Positions 46,708 to 55,685 of a DNA stretch of 64,000 nt are shown here, piece by piece. Numbering within the stretch: the first letter of the stretch is position 1; each line of letters begins with the position of its first letter. Source of the DNA: Pseudomonas frederiksbergensis (GTDB taxonomy: Bacteria; Pseudomonadota; Gammaproteobacteria; Pseudomonadales; Pseudomonadaceae); the NCBI RefSeq assembly GCF_003732275.1, contig NZ_MOBM01000012.1, positions 620,001-684,000 of the forward strand. The letters run 5' to 3'. The position numbers and the translations under genes are program-made. The notes beneath the pieces were generated by a model. The model ran no database searches. It saw nothing but the letters and a program-made list of their open reading frames with translations, and was not told the origin of the DNA.

Positions 46708-47922
46708 TCAAACTTCCGAGTCCCAGATAACGGTGATGTTGCCGCTGAATGTGTCACTGAAACCGGGACGGAACAGGAAGTCGATGGAGTCCTGGGTCAT
46801 CTCGAAACGCAGCGAACCCGCTTTTCGATCCACATAAAATCCAGGCTGGAAGGGTCCCAGCCAGCTGTTGGGCCTCAGCACAAGTTCCTTGACCGGCCCG
46901 TTGTGGCCGTCAATCCCTGGGGGCAGGCTGAGTTTCGTTTGCACGACGGCGCGTTTTGTATAATCGGGATTCCACAAAGAGCATGTGTCCCCGCCCGCCA
47001 CATTGCACCGCAACATGACTCTGAAGCGCGATGACGCCGACATGTAAAACAGTTGGTCGCGGTAGATACGGCTCGGCTTGCGACCACTCTCGATCCAGCG
47101 CTGCCAACCGCCTTCGGGTTCCAGCGCCACCTTGCTTCCACCGGGTGGCAAGTCAACCTTGAGGGTATGTTGCACATCCAGCACGAAATCGAGCGTGAGC
47201 AGGTAATCATCCGGCGTCATCATCGGCCCCATGCTGAAGTCACCACCTGGCCCAACGAAATAAGACAAACTCCCGTTATAAAGCCCGGACGACATGCCCA
47301 AGGGGTTCGGGGTTCGCAGCTCATAGGCAAAATCCAGGTGGTCCAGTGTCATGCTCGGGATGGTGTATTGGGCAAGCTTGGTACATGCGGCTTCCACTGG
47401 CGCCTTCCAGAAAAAAGTATAGTTTGCCGGGGTGTATCCTCCAATGCCGCTGTACAGACAAGGCGACGGTGCATAGACCCAACTGCCGCCGGACCATAAC
47501 TTCTGATGGCCTTCAAGGAGATCGGTCACCCCGACCAGATTTGCCGCGGAGTCGGACAACATATACCTGGAACCAATGCCGATGATGCGAACTTCGACGG
47601 TTTCCGTTTCCTGCGTATCCTGATGGGTAACGGTCAGTTTCCGCCAGTTGGCCGGCACTTTCACTGCCACACCTTCACCGGGCCTGATAGCACGAAAGGA
47701 CTGGAATTGAATCGGAACCCGGATACTGAACATCCGGTTATCGGCGCATTCGCTCGGGTAGTTAACGCAGTAACCGCTGTTAGGCGTCTTGTTGATAAAC
47801 TCGTTCTTGTTCGGCTGCGCCGGATCCGGCTGGAACAATGCACGGATTTCCCGATTCATCGCCTCCACCGACGGCACGCACAGCGCCGCCAGCACGCCCA
47901 GTGTCCAACAAAAATTTTTCAT
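46708..47922 (-). CDS. CS1-type fimbrial adhesin, distal copy
   Basis: A 404-residue exported protein with signal peptide MKNFCWTLGVLAALCVPSVEA. It is paralogous along its length to the protein at 49286-50545: shared stretches include FELRTPNPLGMSSG-like YELRTPNPLGMSSGLY, HTLKVDLPPGGSKVALEPEGGW, and the identical ending VIWDSEV against IIWDSEV. The two-part layout, an N-terminal adhesive half and a C-terminal pilin-like half, fits tip adhesins of the CFA/I (CfaE) class. It is the last gene of the fimbrial cluster. Two tip-type proteins in one cluster may give alternative binding. Confidence 0.82.
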   Translation of the reverse strand: MKNFCWTLGVLAALCVPSVEAMNREIRALFQPDPAQPNKNEFINKTPNSGYCVNYPSECADNRMFSIRVPIQFQSFRAIRPGEGVAVKVPANWRKLTVTHQDTQETETVEVRIIGIGSRYMLSDSAANLVGVTDLLEGHQKLWSGGSWVYAPSPCLYSGIGGYTPANYTFFWKAPVEAACTKLAQYTIPSMTLDHLDFAYELRTPNPLGMSSGLYNGSLSYFVGPGGDFSMGPMMTPDDYLLTLDFVLDVQHTLKVDLPPGGSKVALEPEGGWQRWIESGRKPSRIYRDQLFYMSASSRFRVMLRCNVAGGDTCSLWNPDYTKRAVVQTKLSLPPGIDGHNGPVKELVLRPNSWLGPFQPGFYVDRKAGSLRFEMTQDSIDFLFRPGFSDTFSGNITVIWDSEV

Positions 47923-47968
47923 GACTTCAACTCTCGCCTGGTGCTCATGGAAGTGACGCTATCGGTCT

Positions 47969-48469
47969 TCATTCCCCAGGTGCCCTCGCGTTGAACAGCA
48001 CCATCACGTTGCCCGCATACTCCCCTGCCCGATAGCCGCCGACCGGCTTCACAGGCTCTATTTCCAGCAAAACCCGTTTTCCCGCCGAGGCTTCAGCCCT
48101 GGACACCACCTCTCGCGGGCTGGGCTCGGAACTCAGCTCGACGCCGTTGAAACGGACCCGCAACACAATGTCATCGTCCGGCCTGCCGTTTGACAGGTAG
48201 GGCGCGCTTTCCAGACGCGCTTCAATCGCGCTGGTGTCATGTCGCACATCGAAATTCTTGCGCAAGCTACCCAAGGATGATGTGGGGTAGTCCCAAGCCA
48301 GTTTCTGGGGCCGGTGGATCCAGCCCGGTTCGGTCGGAATGATATAAAACGCCCGACTCGGGACCGTCAGCGACACTTCGAATGTGTGTTCTTCGCGAGC
48401 GGCCCAACCGAGGGTGCTCATCAGCCCGGTGATTGCCATCAGTACGACGACGACGCATTGCTTGTTCAT
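47969..48469 (-). CDS. CS1-type fimbrial subunit, minor
   Basis: A 166-residue exported protein with signal peptide MNKQCVVVVLMAITGLMSTLGWA. The mature start EHTFEVSLTVPSRAFYIIPTEPGW has the same pattern as the major subunit (HSINLIAHVPTNGFYVVPTDP), including the conserved F-Y-V-P-T. It ends GEYAGNVMVLFNA, matching GDYTGVVAMTFDA of the major subunit. This is a second pilin, likely of minor amount given its place late in the operon. Confidence 0.83.
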   Translation of the reverse strand: MNKQCVVVVLMAITGLMSTLGWAAREEHTFEVSLTVPSRAFYIIPTEPGWIHRPQKLAWDYPTSSLGSLRKNFDVRHDTSAIEARLESAPYLSNGRPDDDIVLRVRFNGVELSSEPSPREVVSRAEASAGKRVLLEIEPVKPVGGYRAGEYAGNVMVLFNARAPGE

Positions 48470-48502
48470 ACTCGTTACCTACCGCGTCAATGGAGGCAGC
48501 CG

Positions 48503-49246
48503 TTAGCGGCTCACCACCCTCATGTCCTGTTTGCGTTCGCCTTCGATCAGCTTGAAACGGTATTCACGGCCCTTTTCCTTATCGAAGCTGTATGACTTGC
48601 CTGCCATGACATGGTGCTTGGTGGTCGCGCCACAGTCGGTCTCCTTGCTCAATGAGCAGCTTTTGAATTCATCGAGAACGAGCACCGTGTTGCCGTTGTT
48701 GCGCAACTCGTAGCGGCTGTCGGTCTCATGGATGGCCGTCTCGAAACGGGCATCTTTGGGCCGCACGAAGAAAATCGTGCCGAAGCCGGTCATCACGTTG
48801 ACCCCGGCGCTCAATGTCTTTTTGTAGTCTTCGCGTTCCTCGTTGCCGACCACGAATTCATCTTCCTTCTCCGGTACCACCGGCACAAAGCGCACACGGA
48901 AATAGCGCTCGCGGTCACGCTCGCCCATGTACAGCAGACGAGTGCCCTGCATGCCCTGGGCCGGCACGATCAACCGCGCGGGACTCGCCATCAGGCCATC
49001 ACGCGACGCTTTATCAGCAGAGGTTTCGATCGGAATTTCCCTCGGCGTGCCGTCAGCGTCATAGACAATTTCCAGCACATTGACTTTGACGAAAGCGGTG
49101 CTGTCGCCGCTGTTGAAGACCCGCTTCAGGTAAGTACTCTTGTCGCCATCCAGGTAGTCATAAACAGTGCCTACATTGATTTGCGGCCCGGCATGCGCCG
49201 CCACGCAAAACACACTGAGCACCGTCAGCAAAAGCAAACGTGTCAT
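48503..49246 (-). CDS. Fimbrial periplasmic chaperone (CFA/I CfaA-like)
   Basis: A 247-residue periplasmic protein with signal peptide MTRLLLLTVLSVFCVAAHA. It shows the two-domain immunoglobulin-like chaperone pattern of the alternate family: INVGTVYDYLDGDKSTYLKRVFNSGDSTAFVKV at the start, LIVPAQGMQGTRLLYMGERDRERYFRVRFVPV in the middle. It would hold pilin subunits through donor-strand complementation before the usher. It is encoded between the two adhesin-type genes. Confidence 0.87.
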   Translation of the reverse strand: MTRLLLLTVLSVFCVAAHAGPQINVGTVYDYLDGDKSTYLKRVFNSGDSTAFVKVNVLEIVYDADGTPREIPIETSADKASRDGLMASPARLIVPAQGMQGTRLLYMGERDRERYFRVRFVPVVPEKEDEFVVGNEEREDYKKTLSAGVNVMTGFGTIFFVRPKDARFETAIHETDSRYELRNNGNTVLVLDEFKSCSLSKETDCGATTKHHVMAGKSYSFDKEKGREYRFKLIEGERKQDMRVVSR

Positions 49247-49285
49247 CGTCTTAACCCCACAAAAAAGAAAATGGATGGTTCGGAG

Positions 49286-50545
49286 TCAAACTTCCGAGTC
49301 CCAGATAATCGTGATATTGCCCTTGAGGGTGCCCTTGAATTCCCATCCGGGACGCAACAGAAAGTCGATGGCATCGCGGGGCATCTCGAAACGCAACGAA
49401 CCCGGTTTCCGGTCGAGATAATGGCCCGGTTGAAACGGGCCCATCCAACGGCCGTTATCCAGCAAGAGAAGATTGACCGCCCCGCCACCCGACCCCACGA
49501 TCCCGGCCGGCAGGCTGAGTTTTACTTCCACTTGGGTGCTATCGCCGCGGTCACCGCGCAAATAGCAGCGAGTACCGCCCAGGGAATCGCATTGCATCCT
49601 CACGCTGAAGCGCGAAGACGCAGAGATGTAGAACAGTTGATCGCGGTAGATTCTGGTCGGCTGGCGACCGCTCTCGACCCAGCGATTCCAACCGCCTTCG
49701 GGCTCCAGCGCGACCTTGTTTCCACCCGGTGGCAGGTCGACTTTAAGGGTGTGTTCGACATCCAGGTTGAAATTGAGCGTCAAGACCGAGTCGTCGGGCC
49801 GCATGATGTCCCCCATGTCAAAGTCCATTCCGGGCCCCACGGTGTAAGTCAAATCACCGTAATACTGGCCAGACGACATTTGCAGTGGGTTGGGCGTGCG
49901 CAATTCGTAACCGATCTGCATCCGCTCATAGGTCAAACCCGGGATGCGGTAATTGGCCTGAACAGCGCACACGCTCGTCCCGGACGTGAGCCAGAAAAAC
50001 GTTCTGGCGTTTGGCCACGCATACATGCCTCCAGTACTTCTGCACGGCGCCGGCGGTGCCCAGGTCCAGTCGCCCCACAGGCGTGTATGCCAACCAGGCC
50101 ATGTCGTGGGCTCACCTTCGCCGACAAGGTTTTCCGCCGTATCGGACAGAATGTAACGCCCGCCAATGGAGACAATCCTGACCTCGACTTCAGCCTCTTC
50201 CTGCGTGTCTGCATGCCGGACGCTGAGCCTTCGCCAGTCCCCCGGTACCCGAAACATCGCGCCCCTGCGCTGATCGGCTTGCCCTGCTTCGATCGATGCA
50301 ACCGATTGAAAGCCGATCGGTATCAGCAGAGAAAACAGTTCTCTCTCTTTGCAAAACGCAGGTTGATTCTCGCAATGCCCCGTGACCGGGGTCACGTTGA
50401 TAAATTCGTTGTGCATCGGTTTTGCCGGGTCGAGGCGAAATACCGCGCGGATATCCATCGTTGCGCCCTCGGCCGGTTCGCCCAAGAGGCTGAGGAACAG
50501 CACGGGAATCGTCAGCCACCCGGGATAACGCGTAGACCTTTTCAT
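49286..50545 (-). CDS. CS1-type fimbrial adhesin, proximal copy
   Basis: A 419-residue exported protein. The start at 50545 gives a clear signal peptide (MKRSTRYPGWLTIPVLFLSL) and lies four bases after the usher stop, while upstream in-frame codons run into the usher gene. Mature sequence begins TMDIRAVFRLDPAKPMHNEF, parallel to the distal adhesin. Cysteine pairs in TGHCENQPAFCKE and further on are conserved between the two. It is the likely tip adhesin. Confidence 0.83.
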   Translation of the reverse strand: MKRSTRYPGWLTIPVLFLSLLGEPAEGATMDIRAVFRLDPAKPMHNEFINVTPVTGHCENQPAFCKERELFSLLIPIGFQSVASIEAGQADQRRGAMFRVPGDWRRLSVRHADTQEEAEVEVRIVSIGGRYILSDTAENLVGEGEPTTWPGWHTRLWGDWTWAPPAPCRSTGGMYAWPNARTFFWLTSGTSVCAVQANYRIPGLTYERMQIGYELRTPNPLQMSSGQYYGDLTYTVGPGMDFDMGDIMRPDDSVLTLNFNLDVEHTLKVDLPPGGNKVALEPEGGWNRWVESGRQPTRIYRDQLFYISASSRFSVRMQCDSLGGTRCYLRGDRGDSTQVEVKLSLPAGIVGSGGGAVNLLLLDNGRWMGPFQPGHYLDRKPGSLRFEMPRDAIDFLLRPGWEFKGTLKGNITIIWDSEV

Positions 50546-50549
50546 GCTT

Positions 50550-53075
50550 TCAGCCTGCCTTCTGTTCGGAAGCGTTGATATCGGCCAGCGTGTCCGGGGT
50601 GCAGCGCAAATCACCGATCATCAATACGTTGTTTTCGCTGCGATGGCGGTCGGCCTCGAGACGGAACTGGCACAGCAACTGGTTGCCCTGACGCACTTCC
50701 AGGGTCGGCGAACCGGCGTTCATTTCCATCGAGAAAAAACCATCGACCTCTGTCACGCCACGACTGGCGTGGTTGATTACGTGGTGGCCCTTGAGCGGCT
50801 GCCCTCGCGAATCGACCAGCCGGCCAAGCACGGTCAGGGTTTTCATCACCCGCACCTTGCGGTACTCGACCCCACCCTTGTTCAGGTGATAACGGGTGCG
50901 GGCCGGTTCGATGGTGGCCGCCGGCACATGGTTGCCTTCGAAATCGAAACTCACCGAGCTGTTCTGGTACGCGGTGATCGGAATGAAGTTGCGTCCCGGC
51001 TTCAGCGCCGCACTGCCGCCGCTGTAGTCGTCGGCGCGCAGGGCAATGTCGTCGATGTCCGACTCCACATCGACAATCAATCCAGCACCGCGCATCTCAT
51101 GCTGGCTGGTCAACACCATCTGCTGACCGCCGAGGACCAGGGTACTGTCCAGGTTGAGGCCACCGGTGAAATTGCCGTTGTAGGACGAACGCTGAACGAA
51201 GCCATCACCATTGATCGCGTCGGTGCGAAAGTTGGCGAGGCTGGAAACGCCGACGCCATAGGTGTCGGTGAGCGCCGTCACCGAGACGTTTTGCAGCACG
51301 TGATCTTTCAGGTCTTTGCGCCAGCCAATGGAGGCGTTGTTGTCGCGACTGCCGTCCCGGGCCGTACGCGAACCGATGCTGCCGGTGATCTGCTGTCCAG
51401 GCGTGCCAAGTGCCAGGTTGACGCTCAGGTCGATACCACGATTGCGTGCGTTGCCGCTGCTGAAACTGCCCGGTCGATCAAACAGCGAGAGCCGCCAGTT
51501 GCCATCGCTGCCAAACAGTTTGGTGCGCTGATTCCAGCCCAGATCGAGGCCGACGCCTTCGACGTTGCCCTCGCTGTGGGACACCCTGGCATTGAGGGTG
51601 CTTTTGCTGTTGAGCCGATGATTGAGTGCCAGCGAGGAGTTGCTGGTTTCACCGACAAACACATTGCGTTGGCGCACCCGAGTGCCATCCGGCAGGGTTT
51701 CGTAAAGGTTGGTGGTGTCCAGCCAGCTGCGGTTGTGGCTGATCACCACGCTGCCGGCGCCATAGTTATAAAGACTTTGCAGGTCCAGACCGGTGCCGTG
51801 GTCCTGCGTCTGGTAGACATTGGCGTACAGGCTAAGGTGATTGGCCAGGGTCCAGTCGACGGAACTGCCGTATTGCAGTTTTTCGCGAACCTGGCGCGCC
51901 GACAGCCCCAGAATGACCCGTGGGTGCGCCAGGTAGTTGACCGAAGCCCCGGCCGTGGCGCCGCCGTTGGCCTGCTGATCCCAGTTGCTCAACAGTTTGC
52001 TTTCTTCCCCGGCAAACAGGTTGTAGCGCCAGCGCTCGTCGAGATTTCGCCAGTTGTTGGGCTTGTACACCAGCTCCTGAGTGCTCGAGGTGATCTGGCC
52101 ATCTTCGACCAGTCGTACTTCGACTTCATAGATGCCACCAGGCAGCGGTCGGGTATCGAGGGTCTGCAACCCGGCGGGCACTGACTGGGTATTGATCAAC
52201 AGACCGTCACGGTAAATCTCCACCGATCCTTGGCGGTTGGCCGTGACGTAGATGGGGTAAACGCTGGGCATCGCGCTGTTGATGGCCAGGCTGTCGGAGC
52301 TGCCATACATGACGCCGACAGCCGTGTCGGGACTGGTGCCGAACGTGCGCGGCTGGCGGGTCAGTCCTTCGGAATTGGGGGTGAAATAGCCCAGACGAAA
52401 GAAGCTGCCTTGCAATTCGCGCTGGGTGTAAAGCTCATGGACCGCGTGATAAAGCTTGTCATCCGGACCGCCAAGACGGGCCAGTTGCATGTTGAATGTC
52501 TGGCTCCAGTTGCCCAGGCTGGCGCTGGCTTCAAGACCAAAGCGACCGCCCAGATCCTGTTGCTGGCCACCGTTGAGATTGAGCTGGTTGCGCACCATCA
52601 GACCGCTGCTGCCGCCATCGGGTTGCTCGTAATAACGCTTGGCCTCTACGTCGCGTTCAGCGTTTTCGGTGAGGATTGAGACGAGGGAGTTTTCCAGGTT
52701 GTAATGCACCGCCAGCACCTGATCCGGACACGAACCGGTACATGTGCCCAGCGGTACGCCTGGCTTGAGATAACTGGCCCACTTTTCCCGCTCGGCGGGG
52801 CCGAAGCGGTTTTCGCTGGTGTCGGTAAATTCAAGCAACGTGATGCGATCATCGCGAGACAACACCACCATGGCCTCCCCCAGCGGTTGCTGATCGAGTT
52901 CCACCCGAACAGCCAGAGGCACATCAAAGAAATGCTCCTCGAAGTCTGCCGGCAGACCTTTGGCCTGGGCCAACAGACTTCGCGGTGTCGTACCGGCGGA
53001 AGAAACGGGAGCCGCTGCTGCACTGGCACAAAACAACAGCGCAAGCGCAGCCGCGATGGGTGTCATCGGGAACAT
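50550..53075 (-). CDS. Outer-membrane usher of CS1-type fimbriae
   Basis: An 841-residue outer-membrane protein with signal peptide MFPMTPIAAALALLFCASAAAA. A cysteine-containing N-terminal region (PLGTCTGSCPDQ) precedes the usher barrel, seen in YPIYVTANRQGSVEIYRDGLLINTQSVPAGLQTLDTRPLPGGIYEVEVRLVEDG, the plug-like segment. The C-terminus MKTLTVLGRLVDSRGQPLKGHHVINHASRGVTEVDGFFSMEMNAG is the CooC/TcfC-type domain. It would secrete and assemble subunits made by this cluster. It follows the major subunit gene by 109 bases. Confidence 0.9.
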   Translation of the reverse strand: MFPMTPIAAALALLFCASAAAAPVSSAGTTPRSLLAQAKGLPADFEEHFFDVPLAVRVELDQQPLGEAMVVLSRDDRITLLEFTDTSENRFGPAEREKWASYLKPGVPLGTCTGSCPDQVLAVHYNLENSLVSILTENAERDVEAKRYYEQPDGGSSGLMVRNQLNLNGGQQQDLGGRFGLEASASLGNWSQTFNMQLARLGGPDDKLYHAVHELYTQRELQGSFFRLGYFTPNSEGLTRQPRTFGTSPDTAVGVMYGSSDSLAINSAMPSVYPIYVTANRQGSVEIYRDGLLINTQSVPAGLQTLDTRPLPGGIYEVEVRLVEDGQITSSTQELVYKPNNWRNLDERWRYNLFAGEESKLLSNWDQQANGGATAGASVNYLAHPRVILGLSARQVREKLQYGSSVDWTLANHLSLYANVYQTQDHGTGLDLQSLYNYGAGSVVISHNRSWLDTTNLYETLPDGTRVRQRNVFVGETSNSSLALNHRLNSKSTLNARVSHSEGNVEGVGLDLGWNQRTKLFGSDGNWRLSLFDRPGSFSSGNARNRGIDLSVNLALGTPGQQITGSIGSRTARDGSRDNNASIGWRKDLKDHVLQNVSVTALTDTYGVGVSSLANFRTDAINGDGFVQRSSYNGNFTGGLNLDSTLVLGGQQMVLTSQHEMRGAGLIVDVESDIDDIALRADDYSGGSAALKPGRNFIPITAYQNSSVSFDFEGNHVPAATIEPARTRYHLNKGGVEYRKVRVMKTLTVLGRLVDSRGQPLKGHHVINHASRGVTEVDGFFSMEMNAGSPTLEVRQGNQLLCQFRLEADRHRSENNVLMIGDLRCTPDTLADINASEQKAG

Positions 53076-53184
53076 GAACTCTTACTCTGGTTACGAATGG
53101 GTTGGAATCCGGCGGACGGGCCGGTTGGGTTGTCCGCCGGTTAACGCCACTTGAGCAGTTAGCGTTTGTTGCCTTGAAGCTCGA

Positions 53185-53679
53185 TCAACGCGTGACGACC
53201 GGAGCAACGGCGTCGAAGGTCATTGCGACCACACCAGTGTAATCGCCCGGCAGGAACGTGGTGCCCTTAGCGGTGATTTTCAGCGGCGCGCGATAGTTTG
53301 CGTCGGACTCGGCTTCACCCACGACCAGTTGTGGGGTGAGCGTCAGTTCCTTGTTATTGAACTCGACTTTCAAATCAATCGACTGAGCACCGGAGATCAA
53401 TTTAGGTGCACTTTCCAGACTGGCGTGAACCGAGCCGTTATTGTTGCGCACGTCGAAGAAACCATTGACTTCTCCCATCTTGCCAGTGGCTGGCTGGAAG
53501 CTCATGTCCTGATCCTTGTTGACCAGATCAGGGTCGGTTGGCACCACATAGAAGCCATTGGTTGGCACGTGAGCGATAAGATTGATTGAGTGAGCAGCCT
53601 CGCCTGCGGCGAAAGCCATGGAGGAATGGAGAGCCAGAACAGCCAGTGGGGCAGCAATTGCGAATTTCTTGAACATCAT
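53185..53679 (-). CDS. CS1-type fimbrial major subunit
   Basis: A 164-residue pilin with signal peptide MMFKKFAIAAPLAVLALHSSMAFA. The mature N-terminus EAAHSINLIAHVPTNGFYVVPTDPDLVNKDQDMSF has the alternating hydrophobic donor strand and FYVVPTDP pattern of CFA/I, CS1 and related alpha-fimbriae major subunits, and the C-terminus GDYTGVVAMTFDAVAP closes the fold. As the first gene of the operon it should be the most abundant. ATG codons at 53679 and 53676 are equivalent; AGGT stands before the first. Confidence 0.88.
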   Translation of the reverse strand: MMFKKFAIAAPLAVLALHSSMAFAAGEAAHSINLIAHVPTNGFYVVPTDPDLVNKDQDMSFQPATGKMGEVNGFFDVRNNNGSVHASLESAPKLISGAQSIDLKVEFNNKELTLTPQLVVGEAESDANYRAPLKITAKGTTFLPGDYTGVVAMTFDAVAPVVTR

Positions 53680-54141
53680 TCAGTACCTGTTTTCTTTTAA
53701 AGGATCGGTTCATTGAAAGCTCAGACATCACATACCCGTAAAGGCCGCTTGCTGTGCTCTTTCAACGCCGGGGCATGATCGACTTATCGCTCCGGGAAGT
53801 AAGCAGGCAACTTCCTATGAGCTCGTAGTTCAACGACCTCATGACAAGAAAGACAAAACTGCAAAAAATCAAAATCCAAAACAGTGACTGTAAGTTACGA
53901 CCTACATACAGTTTTATTGAAAAAACCAAACAGCAGTTCCAGCTGTTTAACACGGGACTTTTAAGCCTTTTAAAATATAAGACCCAAAAATTTTAGAGTA
54001 ATAACTTCAAGATTCTTCAAAGGCTGGCTGTTCAAAGAAAAGAGAGGCGAGCGGCAGACTTTTTCGATGGATTTCAACCATTGCTCTTCATCACCGCTCG
54101 TCGGCATACGGTCGCTTCGCACGAAAAGTGCCTTGATCAAG
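53680..54141. other. AT-rich control region upstream of the fimbrial cluster
   Basis: The gap between the fimbrial operon and the divergent PadR gene is clearly richer in A+T than its surroundings; a hand count gives 18 G+C of 60 at 53941-54000. It holds runs such as TTTTAAAATATAA and AAAAATTTTA. A 63-codon frame inside it (53762-53953, minus strand) has no family resemblance or good ribosome site and I do not call it. Such AT-rich tracts are typical targets of MvaT/H-NS silencing and often mark acquired fimbrial clusters. Confidence 0.65.
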
Positions 54142-54142
54142 A

Positions 54143-54160
54143 CTTAAGATATATCTTAAG
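54143..54160. promoter_or_regulatory. Perfect 18-bp palindrome, probable PadR (YqjI-type) operator
   Basis: CTTAAGATATATCTTAAG reads the same on both strands and ends 31 bases before the PadR start codon. PadR-family repressors bind AT-rich palindromes in their own promoters, so autoregulation of the PadR-SIP operon is the natural reading. Confidence 0.8.
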
Positions 54161-54191
54161 TTGTATCTAAACACGACGAGAGCAAGCAAAA

Positions 54192-54773
54192 ATGAGAGAC
54201 CATCATTCCCCCCACCGCGAACACGGCGATGGCCGCGACGGCTTCGAGAAACGCCCGGGACCCGGCCGCGAGCGCGGTGGACGTGGGCCACGGGTGTTCG
54301 CCCCCGGTGACCTGAAATTACTGTTGCTGGCGCTGATCGCCGAGCAGCCGTGTCATGGCTATGACCTGATCCGCCAGATCGAAAGCATGTTCGACGGTGC
54401 CTACAGCCCCAGCCCCGGCGTGATCTACCCGACCCTGACCTTCCTTGAAGAAAGCGAAATGATCCTGGGCGATGCCGAGGGCGGGAAAAAGCGCTACAGC
54501 ATCACCGACGCCGGACGTCTGTCTTTAAGTGAGCAAGCGATTGCCCTGGACGGCGTGCGCATGCGCATCGAAGTCAGCAAGCGCTCGTTGCGCGGCCATG
54601 ACCGCCCGGCCGAAATCCACGAAGCGGTGCACAACCTGCGCCATGCCTTGCAAATGCACCATGGTCGCTGGAGCCCGGAAGAAATCCTGCGGGTACGCGA
54701 CCTGCTCAACAACACGGCCAAAGCCATCGTCGATGGCCCCGCCGTTCAACCCGTTCAGGAGAACGCCGAATGA
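54192..54773 (+). CDS. yqjI: PadR-family metal-responsive repressor, YqjI-like
   Basis: A 193-residue repressor. The N-terminal extension RDHHSPHREHGDGRDG has four His in its first eleven residues, as in YqjI, where this region binds metal. The PadR winged helix follows from about residue 37 (FAPGDLKLLLLALIAEQPCHGYDLIRQIES, then SPSPGVIYPTLTFLEESEMI), and a C-terminal helical dimer domain ends the protein. E. coli YqjI represses the ferric reductase gene yqjH in response to nickel and iron. The same partner follows here, coupled by ATGA. A perfect palindrome lies upstream. Confidence 0.88.
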   Translation: MRDHHSPHREHGDGRDGFEKRPGPGRERGGRGPRVFAPGDLKLLLLALIAEQPCHGYDLIRQIESMFDGAYSPSPGVIYPTLTFLEESEMILGDAEGGKKRYSITDAGRLSLSEQAIALDGVRMRIEVSKRSLRGHDRPAEIHEAVHNLRHALQMHHGRWSPEEILRVRDLLNNTAKAIVDGPAVQPVQENAE

Positions 54774-55561
54774 CCGACGTTATCGTGCTATCCCAATCCA
54801 TTCACCGTGTCAGCCACGAGATCAAGCGCCGTCGTCTGCAAGTGCTGCGAGTGGTCGACCTTACTCCGCGTATGCGCAGGATTACCCTGGGTGGCCCAGA
54901 GCTGGCTGGCTTCGTCAGCCTTGGAACGGACGACCACGTCAAACTGCTGTTCCCCCAAAACGCTGCGGAGCAAGCGGCGCTGGAAACGCTGGTTCTTGGG
55001 GCTGGCAAAGACAACGGGCCGATGCCCGCGATGCGCGACTACACTCCTCGTCGTTATGATTTGGACACGCTGGAGCTGGACATCGACTTCGTGCTGCACG
55101 GCGATGGCCCTGCCTCGACTTGGGCCGAGCAGGCCAAACCCGGCCAGTTCCTGCACATCGGCGGACCGCGGGGCTCGATGATCGTGCCGGACATCTTCGA
55201 CAGCTATCTGCTTATCGGCGACGAAACCGCCCTGCCCGCCATCGCCCGCCGCCTCGAAGGCCTGGCCGCCAACCGCCATGCACTGGTGATCGTGGAAGTG
55301 GAAAACGGCGCCGAACAACAACGCCTGGAAAGCGCAGCGCAGGTCGATGTGATTTGGGTACTGCGTGAAGGTGGCAGGAATAACCTGCTGACCACCGTGC
55401 AACAGATCAAGGTGCCCGATGGCAATCTGTATGCGTGGGTGGCGACTGAGTCCAAAGTGTCGCGGCAGGTCCGCCGGGTATTGCTCGATGAGCATGGCCT
55501 GAATGAGCAGTTTGTGAAGGCTGTCGGTTACTGGCGACTGGATGACAGTGACGAGGAATGA
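54770..55561 (+). CDS. Siderophore-interacting protein / ferric-siderophore reductase, YqjH-like
   Basis: A 263-residue FAD-binding reductase of the SIP family that removes iron from siderophores with NAD(P)H electrons in the cytoplasm. The flavin-binding domain reads MRRITLGGPELAGF and DYTPRRYDLDTLELDIDFVLHGDGPASTWAEQAKPGQFLHIGGPRGSM, classic for YqjH/ViuB. The NADPH domain follows with YLLIGDETALPAIARRLEGL. The start overlaps the PadR stop by four bases, so repressor and reductase are made together. Confidence 0.92.
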   Translation: MTDVIVLSQSIHRVSHEIKRRRLQVLRVVDLTPRMRRITLGGPELAGFVSLGTDDHVKLLFPQNAAEQAALETLVLGAGKDNGPMPAMRDYTPRRYDLDTLELDIDFVLHGDGPASTWAEQAKPGQFLHIGGPRGSMIVPDIFDSYLLIGDETALPAIARRLEGLAANRHALVIVEVENGAEQQRLESAAQVDVIWVLREGGRNNLLTTVQQIKVPDGNLYAWVATESKVSRQVRRVLLDEHGLNEQFVKAVGYWRLDDSDEE

Positions 55562-55576
55562 CAACCTCTTGGGCCT

Positions 55577-55670
55577 CTTCGCGAGCAAGCCCGCTCCCAC
55601 ATTTGATCTCCAGTGGACCCATTTTTTGTGTTCAACTCGATTCAGTGTGGGAGCGGGCTTGCTCGCGAAA
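55577..55670. repeat. REP doublet, family B
   Basis: Arms CTTCGCGAGCAAGCCCGCTC and GAGCGGGCTTGCTCGCGAAA face each other across about 45 bases between the SIP gene and the convergent membrane-protein gene. Confidence 0.9.
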
Positions 55671-55685
55671 GCGATTTCAGTCTCG

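Noticed and set aside
48728..52184. Two long plus-strand frames opposite the fimbrial adhesin, chaperone and usher genes
   Set aside because: They mirror well-recognised minus-strand genes with signal peptides and family motifs. Their own translations show no family resemblance.
53762..53953. 63-codon minus-strand frame in the AT-rich gap
   Set aside because: No ribosome site, no recognisable family, and the composition follows the AT-rich tract.
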